A stretch of 64,000 nucleotides of DNA from Oscillospiraceae bacterium (lineage in GTDB: Bacteria > Bacillota > Clostridia > Oscillospirales > Ruminococcaceae): positions 62,001-126,000 of the forward strand of contig JAFRTG010000033.1 in NCBI GenBank assembly GCA_017427265.1, in the 5' to 3' direction. Shown here piece by piece: positions 28,917 through 36,763 of the stretch. The notes beneath the pieces were generated by a model, which was given only the letters and a program-made list of their open reading frames with translations, ran no database searches and was not told the DNA's origin. Positions within the stretch are counted from its first letter, which is position 1; every line of letters starts with the position of its first letter. Position numbers and translations under genes: made by a program.

Positions 28917-29620
28917 TGGGCGCAATATTCAGACGCGAAATCGGTGCATATTTTACATCGAGCATCGCTTACATCTTTCTTGCAGTATTCTGGGCATTCT
29001 TCGGCTATTTCTTCTTTGAGACATGTCTTGTTTCGGCAACGACGGATATGTCCGGCATGTTCCAGAGCATGTTCCTGATCTGTGTGATCCTGATTCCGAT
29101 TCTGACGATGCGTCTGTTCAGTGAGGAAAAAAAGCAGAAAACCGAGCAGGGGCTTCTGACCGCACCGGTCAGCCTCGGCGAGATCGTGTTCGGCAAGTTC
29201 TTTGCCGCGCTCGCACTGTACACCATCGGCCTTGTGATGCCGTTCTTCTATGCGCTGATTCTCAGCAAATACGGCGTTGTGGAATGGGGCATCGTGTTTT
29301 CCAACTTCCTTGCGCTGTTCCTGATGGGAGCCGCATTCATTTCCATCGGCGAGCTGATTTCTGCTCTGACCGAAAACCAGATCGCAGCTGCGGTTATGAC
29401 GTTCATTTCCCTGATGCTGCTGTACCTGATTGATGTCATTGCAAGCAACCTCAATGAGGGCATTCTGCAGACTGTGCTGAACCGTCTTTCCTTCTTCCGC
29501 AAGTATATGGCAATCACCTGCGGTCTGTTCAATGTTTCGACGATTATTTTCTACATCAGCTTTGCGGTCGTGTTCAATTATCTGACTATCCGCGTGTTTG
29601 AGCGCAGACGCTGGAGTTAA
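28916..29620 (+). CDS. ABC-2 type permease (GldF-like)
   Basis: 234 residues and six hydrophobic segments. N-terminal MGAIFRREIGAYFTSSIAYI and the cytoplasmic loop LTMRLFSEEKKQKTEQGLLT are standard for GldF/NosY-type ABC-2 permeases. Starts on the last base of the ATPase gene and is followed within 13 bases by the GldG-like gene, so the three subunits are probably made together. Cargo unknown. Confidence 0.92.
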   Translation: MGAIFRREIGAYFTSSIAYIFLAVFWAFFGYFFFETCLVSATTDMSGMFQSMFLICVILIPILTMRLFSEEKKQKTEQGLLTAPVSLGEIVFGKFFAALALYTIGLVMPFFYALILSKYGVVEWGIVFSNFLALFLMGAAFISIGELISALTENQIAAAVMTFISLMLLYLIDVIASNLNEGILQTVLNRLSFFRKYMAITCGLFNVSTIIFYISFAVVFNYLTIRVFERRRWS

Positions 29621-29633
29621 GGAGGGATTCATC

Positions 29634-31478
29634 ATGAGCAAAAAGGACGATATCAAAAAGAAGCTCGAATCCGCCTCGGATGCGCTGGAATCTGCGGCGG
29701 AGAATGTCACGGACAAGGTAGAGGACGCAGCCGATGCTCTGAAGGAAAAAGCAGAGGACGCAGCCGATGCTCTGAAGGAAAAAGCAGAGGACGCAGCCGA
29801 TGCCCTCAAGGAAAAGGCAGAGGATGCAGCTGAGACGCTGAAGGAGAAGGCAGAGGATGCAGCTGATGCCCTCATCGGAGACGACCCGGAAGACGGCAAA
29901 AAGAAGAAACATTCCCGTACACCGGAGGAGGAGCGCGAGCGCGCACTGAAAAGCGCTGCACGCCGCAAGAAGTTCAAGTACGGTACACTGGCCACGCTCA
30001 TCACACTGATTGTGATTGCCGTGATTGTCGGCATCAACGTCATCTGCAATATGCTGGATGAGCGCTATAACTGGAATATTGACCTGACTACCAAGAATCT
30101 TTATGAGATTGATCCGCAGACTTCGGAATATCTGAAAAAGATCAATCAGGATATCAAGCTCACCATGCTCGCAAACGAGAGCGTGTTCGAGAACCGGAGC
30201 GATCTGCGGGTGCTTTCTGAAACACTGAGCAACTTCAAGGCGGAGTCCAACGGCCACATTGAGGTGGAATACGTTGATCCGCAGACGCATCCTGAGATTC
30301 AGAAAACCTATCTGCAGGATACCAACGCGAGCGTCAGCTACGGCAGCATCGTCGTGACCTGCGGCGAGCTTGTCAAGGTTGTGCCGTTCACGGATCTCAT
30401 CAATTCCAAAAACGATTACGACTACAGCACCGGTCAGCAGATCCAAACAGTTGAGTTCATCGGTGAGCAGTCTCTGATGTCCGCCATCATCGGCGTGACC
30501 GACCTGAATCCGATCAAAATCGGCATGATTGACAAGTTCAATGACAACACGATCTATGACGAGGTCGAAGAGGGCTGCTTCCAGCGTATCCGCGATATCC
30601 TGACCAAAAATAACTATGAGGTCGAATCCATTGACATCGCAACAGAGGAGCTCAGCTCCGATTATGATGTGCTGGTTCTGTGCGCACCGTGTGCAGACCT
30701 CAACGAAGCGCAGATCACGAAGCTCTCCGACTTCCTCAACAATGACGGCAAGTGCGGCAAGAATCTGATCTACTTCAGCACACCCTATAAGCATACTGCA
30801 ACCACCAAGCTCGACGAATTCCTCGCACTGTGGGGCATCTCCTTTGACAATTCGATTGTCATTGAGAGCGACAGCGCAAAGGCACAGCTGGTTCAGACTG
30901 CGCTGAGCCTGCGTCCGCTGAGCAATGTTCCGGTCGTGGCTGTGCAGACCGATACCTCTCTCAATGAGAATTATCCGGTCGGCTCCATTCCGATTGTTGC
31001 CCCGAACAGCTGCCCGATCAACCTGCTCTTCACGGAGAACTCCGGCCGGAATACCTATCCGCTGCTGACGACCTCCGATTCCTGCTGCCTGTACGATCTG
31101 GACAATGCAGAAGGCTTTGATCCGGAAACTGCCGTCAAGGATAAGTACAATGTTGCAGTGCTCGCAGAGCAGAACTTCTTCAGCGGCGGCGATTCCTACA
31201 AGAGCAGCCTGATCGCATTCGGCTCTTCTCTGCTGTTCGATTATCAGGTTGCCGGAAACAGCTCCTCTTATGACAACGCAAATTACCTGATTACGATGAT
31301 TAACAAGCTGTCCGGCAAGGAGAATGTCTTTACCGTAACCAGCAAGTCTCTGGATCAGGCAAAGCTGACCATCTCTGACGGCAGCGCAATTCTGATCCGC
31401 AACATCACGATCTTTGTGATTCCGCTGTTTGTCGGATTCCTCGGTATCCTCGTTTATGTAAGGAGACGAAACAAATGA
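29634..31478 (+). CDS. GldG-like ABC-associated membrane protein with N-terminal 11-residue repeats
   Basis: 614 residues. Residues about 1-105 are cytoplasmic and highly charged, with five near-perfect 11-residue repeats (AEDAADALKEK type, bases 29718-29876) that resemble LEA/apolipoprotein-type amphipathic helix repeats. A membrane helix follows (about residues 118-142, TLITLIVIAVIVGINVICNM), then an external GldG/ABC_transp_aux domain of about 430 residues, and a final helix near the C-terminus (about 588-608). This two-helix topology is the GldG form. GGAGGG lies 7 bases before the ATG at 29634. The repeat arm may bind membrane or partner proteins (inference). Confidence 0.88.
   Translation: MSKKDDIKKKLESASDALESAAENVTDKVEDAADALKEKAEDAADALKEKAEDAADALKEKAEDAAETLKEKAEDAADALIGDDPEDGKKKKHSRTPEEERERALKSAARRKKFKYGTLATLITLIVIAVIVGINVICNMLDERYNWNIDLTTKNLYEIDPQTSEYLKKINQDIKLTMLANESVFENRSDLRVLSETLSNFKAESNGHIEVEYVDPQTHPEIQKTYLQDTNASVSYGSIVVTCGELVKVVPFTDLINSKNDYDYSTGQQIQTVEFIGEQSLMSAIIGVTDLNPIKIGMIDKFNDNTIYDEVEEGCFQRIRDILTKNNYEVESIDIATEELSSDYDVLVLCAPCADLNEAQITKLSDFLNNDGKCGKNLIYFSTPYKHTATTKLDEFLALWGISFDNSIVIESDSAKAQLVQTALSLRPLSNVPVVAVQTDTSLNENYPVGSIPIVAPNSCPINLLFTENSGRNTYPLLTTSDSCCLYDLDNAEGFDPETAVKDKYNVAVLAEQNFFSGGDSYKSSLIAFGSSLLFDYQVAGNSSSYDNANYLITMINKLSGKENVFTVTSKSLDQAKLTISDGSAILIRNITIFVIPLFVGFLGILVYVRRRNK
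29718..29876 (+). repeat. Five tandem 33-bp in-frame repeats
   Basis: Units of 33 bases begin at 29718, 29751, 29784, 29817 and 29850. The first three are nearly identical at DNA level and the later two diverge at silent and conservative positions, so the array grew by unit duplication and may vary in copy number between strains. Confidence 0.9.
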
Positions 31479-32974
31479 ACAAAACCCTCAAAGGGATTAT
31501 CGGCGGCACTGTTCTGCTGGCGGCAATCGGCGGCGGCATTGTTGCCCTGAAAATGACGGATCCTGAAAAGACCGAAGAAAGCTCAACGGTTTCTGAAAAA
31601 ACCGAAACACCGCTCTGGCATGTGCACAGCGATGATATCAACAAAATTTCTGTCGAAAATCCGAACGGCGAATCCTATGTCGCCGTCCGGAAGATGGACA
31701 AGGTCAAGACGACTGATGCTGACGGGAACGAAACTGAAGAGGAAATCGCAAATTACGTGCTTGAGGGCTACGAGGATTTGCCGATGGATACCGTTTCAAT
31801 CCGTCTGCTTGCGACACGTTCGCCGGAGCTGACCTCAACGGATACGGTTGTTGAGCATGCTTCCGCAGAAGAAATGGCACGCTTCGGTCTGGATGAGCCG
31901 GTGAAGGTCACGTTTTCGGTTGACAAGGCCGACGATATTGTGTTCCTGATCGGCGGTGAGGCGCCGATCACATCCGAGCGCTATCTCTGTCTGGAAGGTC
32001 AGGATACCATCTATACGGTCAACGACGTTTCGATGGATCCGTTCCTCGAAAGCCCGTACAATTATCTCGGCAAAACGCTCAAGGAGACACAGGCAGAGGA
32101 TGACACGACCATTGTCAATTCTGTCCGTATCGAGCGCAGCGATCTGGATTACGATTTCTATTTTGAGTACGATCCGTTCTATTCCGAGAACAGCAACGGC
32201 GGTTCGATGGCGCTGCATGTCATGAAGGAGCCGGTCTATTCGCTCATCAGCGGCGATAAATCCTCGCCTGCCACGCACGGCATGTACGGCCTGACTGCCA
32301 ATGAGATTGTCAAGCCGCATCCGACAGAAGCCGATCTGAAGAAATACGGTCTGGATGAGCCGTTTGTCACCGTCACAACAAAGACGGATGCAAAGGAGAC
32401 CTTTGTCTTTAAGCTGGGCGATTCCTATCAGACCGAGGACGGTTCCAAATACTATTACGGTATGCTGGAAGGAATTCCCTGCGTTTACGGCTTCTTTGAG
32501 GACAGTATTATCTATGATGATCTGAAGCCGGAGGATATCATCTCCAGAAATGTGTTCGATACCTATGTCTGGGATATCGGTACGCTGATCTATGAGGCCG
32601 ACGGCAAAAAGCTCGAATTCAACGGCAAGGGCGGCAAGGATGATTACGTGCTGAAGTACAACGGCAAGGATCAGGATGAGGACGGCATTGAGCGGTTCCG
32701 CAAGCTGTATACCTATGTGCTCCAGACCAAGGCAGAGGAGCTCGTTTACGACGATCCGGAGCTGCCGGACAAAGCACTTGCAAAGATTACGCTGAAGCGT
32801 CAGGACGGAAAGCGGCCGGTTGAGGTCGAATTCTATGATGCAGGCAGCATGAAGGCATATATTGTCATCAACGGCGAAACACGTTTCCGCTGCAGAAAAA
32901 CCTATGTGGATACGCTGATTTCCAATATTGAAATATTCGATGACACCGACAAGGAATTCACGATGACCTGGTAA
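31475..32974 (+). CDS. DUF4340 domain-containing membrane-anchored protein
   Basis: 499 residues. One N-terminal membrane helix (about residues 7-26, GIIGGTVLLAAIGGGIVALK) and a large external region with repeated DUF4340-type segments: ARFGLDEPVKVTF..., LKKYGLDEPFVTVT and LIGGEAPITSERY. DUF4340 proteins regularly follow GldG-like genes, and here the start overlaps the GldG-like stop as ATGA. It is probably the external partner of the ABC complex; no enzyme motif is seen. Confidence 0.87.
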   Translation: MNKTLKGIIGGTVLLAAIGGGIVALKMTDPEKTEESSTVSEKTETPLWHVHSDDINKISVENPNGESYVAVRKMDKVKTTDADGNETEEEIANYVLEGYEDLPMDTVSIRLLATRSPELTSTDTVVEHASAEEMARFGLDEPVKVTFSVDKADDIVFLIGGEAPITSERYLCLEGQDTIYTVNDVSMDPFLESPYNYLGKTLKETQAEDDTTIVNSVRIERSDLDYDFYFEYDPFYSENSNGGSMALHVMKEPVYSLISGDKSSPATHGMYGLTANEIVKPHPTEADLKKYGLDEPFVTVTTKTDAKETFVFKLGDSYQTEDGSKYYYGMLEGIPCVYGFFEDSIIYDDLKPEDIISRNVFDTYVWDIGTLIYEADGKKLEFNGKGGKDDYVLKYNGKDQDEDGIERFRKLYTYVLQTKAEELVYDDPELPDKALAKITLKRQDGKRPVEVEFYDAGSMKAYIVINGETRFRCRKTYVDTLISNIEIFDDTDKEFTMTW

Positions 32975-33007
32975 TCAAGGATTCCGCATGAGAAAGGAAG
33001 CTGACCC

Positions 33008-33295
33008 ATGAGCGAAAGCTATTTCACTTATAAGACACGTCCGGTTGTTCGCAGCGGAAAGACGATCTACTACGGCAGCATGGCTGCACCGTATGTCGTC
33101 ATGATGAACATTACTGCGGAAACAGAAGAGAACCAGCTCCGGACCGCCTCAGAGATCAAGTGCTATCTCATGAAAACCGATAAGAGTCTGAACCCGATGG
33201 AGGCAATCTCCAAGACGGCCGTCCGCCCGACGCTTTACGAAGCATTCGAGCTCGCGGCTGCATGGCTCAAATCGACTGAGCGCTCTGCAAGCTGA
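33008..33295 (+). CDS. Small unknown protein downstream of the GldAFG-like operon
   Basis: 95 residues, not recognised. Soluble, no signal peptide, one Cys, with a basic Tyr-rich N-terminus (YFTYKTRPVVRSGKTIYYGS) and a helical C-terminus. AAAGGAAG is 7 bases before the ATG. It follows the DUF4340 gene by 33 bases and is directly followed by a strong terminator, so it closes the ABC operon and may be a cytoplasmic accessory to it. Confidence 0.75.
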   Translation: MSESYFTYKTRPVVRSGKTIYYGSMAAPYVVMMNITAETEENQLRTASEIKCYLMKTDKSLNPMEAISKTAVRPTLYEAFELAAAWLKSTERSAS

Positions 33296-33324
33296 GCAGT
33301 GCGCTGCTGATTACGACGGAATAA

Positions 33325-33370
33325 CGCCCCCGCTGCAGTACAATCCGTGCTGCGGCGGGGGCGCCTTTTA
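33325..33370 (+). terminator. Intrinsic terminator of the GldAFG-like operon
   Basis: A 14-bp GC-rich stem (33325-33338 with 33350-33363, one G-U pair), 11-base loop, then CCTTTTA. Confidence 0.85.
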
Positions 33371-33373
33371 TAC

Positions 33374-33411
33374 CAAAATCAAAACAAAGACGCTGACTGC
33401 AGGAATCAGCG
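33374..33411 (-). terminator. Intrinsic terminator of ileS
   Basis: On the minus strand a CGCTGA/TCAGCG stem (33406-33411 with 33391-33396) is followed by a T-rich tract (33374-33389). It lies about 40 bases after the ileS stop and back-to-back with the plus-strand terminator. Confidence 0.7.
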
Positions 33412-33449
33412 CCTTTTGCAGATATTATGTGATTTGAAGAATTGTTTGC

Positions 33450-36400
33450 TTACGCCTTGGCAATGGCGGCCTTTACGGTGCCGTCAAGACCTTCAACCTC
33501 GAATGCGGTCAGCGGATCGGAGACCGTACCGAGTGTTGCAAGCGTCTCGCCGCAGATGTAATCTGTGAATTCAGCCGGATACGAGCCCTCAAGCTGCAGA
33601 ATGATGCGGTCGGAAATCTCGCAGCCGCTCTGTTTTCTGGCATCCTGAATCATACGGACGAGGTCACGCGCAATACCCTCTGCACGCAGCTCTTCGGTGA
33701 TGGTCAGATCAAGCGAAACCACGATGCCGTGCTCGCTCATGATATGACCGCCGTCCTTGGCCTGATACGTCACGAGGATGATGTCCGGATCAAAGGATTC
33801 CTCGCTGCCGTCGATGGTCAGGATGGCTGCATCCTCAGTCAGACGGAATGCGCAGGACTTGATCGCCTTAATCAGAATCGGAACGCGGTCTCTGTAAAGA
33901 TCGCGGATCGCGTTGAAGTTCGGTGCGTACTGGACATCTGCAATCGCGGAAACGTCGTCCACGATCTCAACCTGCTTGACATTCAGCTCCTCGGCGATGA
34001 TGCCGGTGAAGCGGCTGACGATCTCTGCGGATTCCTTCGAGACCATTGCAGCACGCAGCTTGCTCAGCGGCTGGCGGATCTTGATGTTGTTCTTGCTGCG
34101 CAGCGCATGTGCCAGCGAGATGACGTTTCTGGTTAGGGCAATCTCATGCAGCAGTGCCTGATTGCAGAATGCTTCCGGAATCTGCGGCCACTGTGCCAGA
34201 TGCACGGAGTCGGAGCCGGTCAGAATCCGGTACAGATAATCCGACAGAACCGGTGCGGCCGGTGCGAACAGCTTGCAGGTGTTGACCAGCACGTAGAGCA
34301 GCGTGTCGTAAGCGTTCTTCTTGTCCGCGGTCATCTCCTTGCCCCAGAAGCGGCGGCGGGAGCGGCGGATAAACCAGTTCGTCAGGCCGTCCATCAGTGC
34401 ATCGAGGTTATCGGTGAAGTGATTGACGAAATACTGCTCCATGTTCTGCGTGATCTTCTGCTCAGTCTCATAAAGCAGCGCGAGAATCCACTTGTCAAGC
34501 TCATTATCCGACTGCGGCACCGGAACAGTCTCCGGGCAGTAGCCGTCGATGTTTGCATAGGAAATATAGAAGTTGCATGCGTTCCAGAGCGGCAGAATCA
34601 GCTGCTGCAGCATATCCTTGATGCCGCTGTCCTTAAAGCGCAGGTCGCCGACGAGCATTGCATTGGACTGGAACAGATACAGGCGGAATGCGTCGGTACC
34701 GAATTCCTTCATCAGTGCCATCGGGTCGGTATAATTGTGGTTGGACTTCGAGAGCTTTTTGCCGTTTTCGTCGAGAATGGTGCCGTGTACGACGCAGTTC
34801 TTGAACGCCGGACGGTCAAACAGGGCGGTCGCCATAACATGCAGATAGTAGAACCAGCAGCGGATCTGACCGGTGTATTCGACGATGAAATCGCACGGGA
34901 AGTGGGATTCAAACCACTCCTTGTTCTCGAACGGATAGTGCTTCTGTGCGAACGGCACGCAGCCGGATTCAAACCAGCAGTCGAGAACCTCCGGTACACG
35001 GTGCATGGTTGCGCCGCACTTGCACGGGAATGTGATCTCATCGACAAACTGGCGGTGCAGGTTGTCCAGACGCTTGCCGGAGCGCTGCTCGATCTCGTCG
35101 AGCGAACCGAGCACGACGCGCTCGCCGCAGTCCGGGCACTCCCAGATCGGGATCGGCGTGGACCAGTAACGGTTTCTGGAAATATTCCAGTCGCGGGCGT
35201 TCTCAAGCCACTTGCCGAAGCGGGAATCCTTGACGGAATCCGGAATCCAGTTGACCTGCGTATTGTTCAGCTCGATGAGACGCGGCTTGAGCTTTTCGAT
35301 ATTGAGATACCACGCATCCATTGCCTTGTAGATCAGCGGCTCGCGGCAGCGCCAGCAGTGCGGATAGTTATGCTCGATCGTACCGTCTGCAACAGCCTTG
35401 CCGTTGTCATAGAGGAAGCGGATGACGGTCGGGTTCATCTCGATGACGGTCTTTGCGTCCTGTTCGACGTAGAAATCGGTGACTTCCTTCGTGAAGTGAC
35501 CCTTCTCGTCAACCGGATTGACCATCGGGATCTTGTGGTTGCGGCAGGTCCAGTAGTCGTCCTCACCGAAGGCCGGTGCGGTGTGAACAATACCGACACC
35601 TTCCTCAGAGCCGACATAATCTGCGGTGACGACACGGAATGCGCCCTCGTCTGCCTTATCTGCGAAGTACGGGAACAGCGGCTCGTAGGTCTTGCCGACA
35701 AGCTCTGCGCCGGTGCATTCCTTCAGGATGACCGGCTTTTTGCCGAAGATTTTCGGGAAGTGCGAAAGCGTTGCCTTGCAGGCGATAAAGACCTCGCCCT
35801 CGACCTCAACATATGCATAAGTCAGCTTTTCGCCGACTGCAAGGCAGAGGTTGGAGGGAAGTGTCCACGGCGTGGTCGTCCATGCGAGGAAGTAGACCTG
35901 CTTGCCGTCGAGCTGCTCGTCGGTCTTGAACTTGGTGATGATCCATCTGTCCTGACGCGGACGGGTGGAGTCGGATTCTCTTGTATCGGAAATCGAAAGC
36001 GATGTCTCGCAGCGGCAGCAGTACGGCGTGACACGGTAGTTGCGGTAAATGAGGCCCTTGTCATAGCACTGCTTGAATGCCCACATGACGGACTCCATAT
36101 AGGAGAGGTTCATGGTCTTGTAGGCACCGTCGTAATCGACCCAGCGCGCCATCTGATCGACGTATTCGCGCCATGTTTCGTTGTTCTTGGAGACGATGTC
36201 GTGGCAGGCATCATTGAACTTGCCGATGCCGATTGTGCGCTCGATCTCGGTCTTGCTGTCGATGCCGAGTGCCTTTTCTGCCTGTGTCTCGATCGGCAGA
36301 CCGTGGCAGTCCCAGCCCCAGACACGCGGGACAGAATAGCCCTTCATGGTGTGGTAGCGTGCGATCAGATCCTTGATAAAGGAAACAAGCACCGTGCCGT

Positions 36401-36569
36401 GATGCGGGATACCGGTCGGGAAGGGAGGGCCGTCGTAGAATACGACCTCTTCTGCCTGCCCGTTGTGGACAGAGCGCTCAAAAACATTTTCCTCTTTCCA
36501 GCTTTTCAGCATGTCCTGCTGGATTTTTCCGAGCTTCGGACTGCTGTCAAGCGGCTGATAACTCTTCAT
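33450..36569 (-). CDS. ileS: Isoleucyl-tRNA synthetase, long eukaryote-like type (IleRS2)
   Basis: 1039 residues, against about 920 for the common bacterial type. GPPFPTGIPHHGTVL carries the HIGH-type signature as HHGT, followed by VWGWDCHGLPIETQAEK, which marks the eukaryote-like IleRS2 clade; the KMSKS loop is KLSKSNHNYTDP (about residues 610). The CP1 editing domain and a C-terminal extension are present, including zinc-type CxxC pairs (CPDCGERV, PCKCGAT). IleRS2 enzymes are known for low mupirocin sensitivity. The leader is only about 45 bases, so there is no T-box. AAAGGATG precedes the ATG. Confidence 0.95.
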   Translation of the reverse strand: MKSYQPLDSSPKLGKIQQDMLKSWKEENVFERSVHNGQAEEVVFYDGPPFPTGIPHHGTVLVSFIKDLIARYHTMKGYSVPRVWGWDCHGLPIETQAEKALGIDSKTEIERTIGIGKFNDACHDIVSKNNETWREYVDQMARWVDYDGAYKTMNLSYMESVMWAFKQCYDKGLIYRNYRVTPYCCRCETSLSISDTRESDSTRPRQDRWIITKFKTDEQLDGKQVYFLAWTTTPWTLPSNLCLAVGEKLTYAYVEVEGEVFIACKATLSHFPKIFGKKPVILKECTGAELVGKTYEPLFPYFADKADEGAFRVVTADYVGSEEGVGIVHTAPAFGEDDYWTCRNHKIPMVNPVDEKGHFTKEVTDFYVEQDAKTVIEMNPTVIRFLYDNGKAVADGTIEHNYPHCWRCREPLIYKAMDAWYLNIEKLKPRLIELNNTQVNWIPDSVKDSRFGKWLENARDWNISRNRYWSTPIPIWECPDCGERVVLGSLDEIEQRSGKRLDNLHRQFVDEITFPCKCGATMHRVPEVLDCWFESGCVPFAQKHYPFENKEWFESHFPCDFIVEYTGQIRCWFYYLHVMATALFDRPAFKNCVVHGTILDENGKKLSKSNHNYTDPMALMKEFGTDAFRLYLFQSNAMLVGDLRFKDSGIKDMLQQLILPLWNACNFYISYANIDGYCPETVPVPQSDNELDKWILALLYETEQKITQNMEQYFVNHFTDNLDALMDGLTNWFIRRSRRRFWGKEMTADKKNAYDTLLYVLVNTCKLFAPAAPVLSDYLYRILTGSDSVHLAQWPQIPEAFCNQALLHEIALTRNVISLAHALRSKNNIKIRQPLSKLRAAMVSKESAEIVSRFTGIIAEELNVKQVEIVDDVSAIADVQYAPNFNAIRDLYRDRVPILIKAIKSCAFRLTEDAAILTIDGSEESFDPDIILVTYQAKDGGHIMSEHGIVVSLDLTITEELRAEGIARDLVRMIQDARKQSGCEISDRIILQLEGSYPAEFTDYICGETLATLGTVSDPLTAFEVEGLDGTVKAAIAKA

Positions 36570-36619
36570 CGTGATACATCCTTTCTGCGGATAATTTCAT
36601 GCACAAAACATACATGGAT

Positions 36620-36648
36620 AGTATAGCACAAAAGAACCGAAAAGTCAA
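36620..36648 (-). promoter_or_regulatory. Sigma-A promoter of ileS
   Basis: On the minus strand TTGACT (36643-36648), 17-base spacer, TATACT (36620-36625). Transcription would start near 36613, leaving a leader too short for a T-box riboswitch. Confidence 0.82.
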
Positions 36649-36658
36649 GTCAGCGCCG

Positions 36659-36699
36659 CAAAAAAGCATCCCCTGCCGCTCATCACTGCAGCAGGGGAT
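36659..36699 (-). terminator. Intrinsic terminator of the first LRR gene
   Basis: On the minus strand a stem ATCCCCTGC with GCAGGGGAT (36691-36699 with 36668-36676) is followed by GCTTTTTT (36659-36667). Confidence 0.85.
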
Positions 36700-36763
36700 A
36701 TAAGGGTGTTCCCTGGAGAAGGAAACGCACAGGAGTTGTTAAGAAGAGAAAGCATTCGTAAGG

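Noticed and set aside
29718-29876. 33-bp tandem repeats considered as a CRISPR array
   Set aside because: There are no spacers, the units are contiguous and in frame, and they encode an 11-residue protein repeat.
34146-36626. 826-codon plus-strand open frame opposite ileS
   Set aside because: It mirrors the codon structure of ileS in a GC-rich gene, has no RBS or recognisable domain, and the ileS product is unambiguous.
36570-36660. T-box riboswitch before ileS
   Set aside because: The leader from the promoter to the start is about 45 bases, too short, and no T-box sequence is seen.
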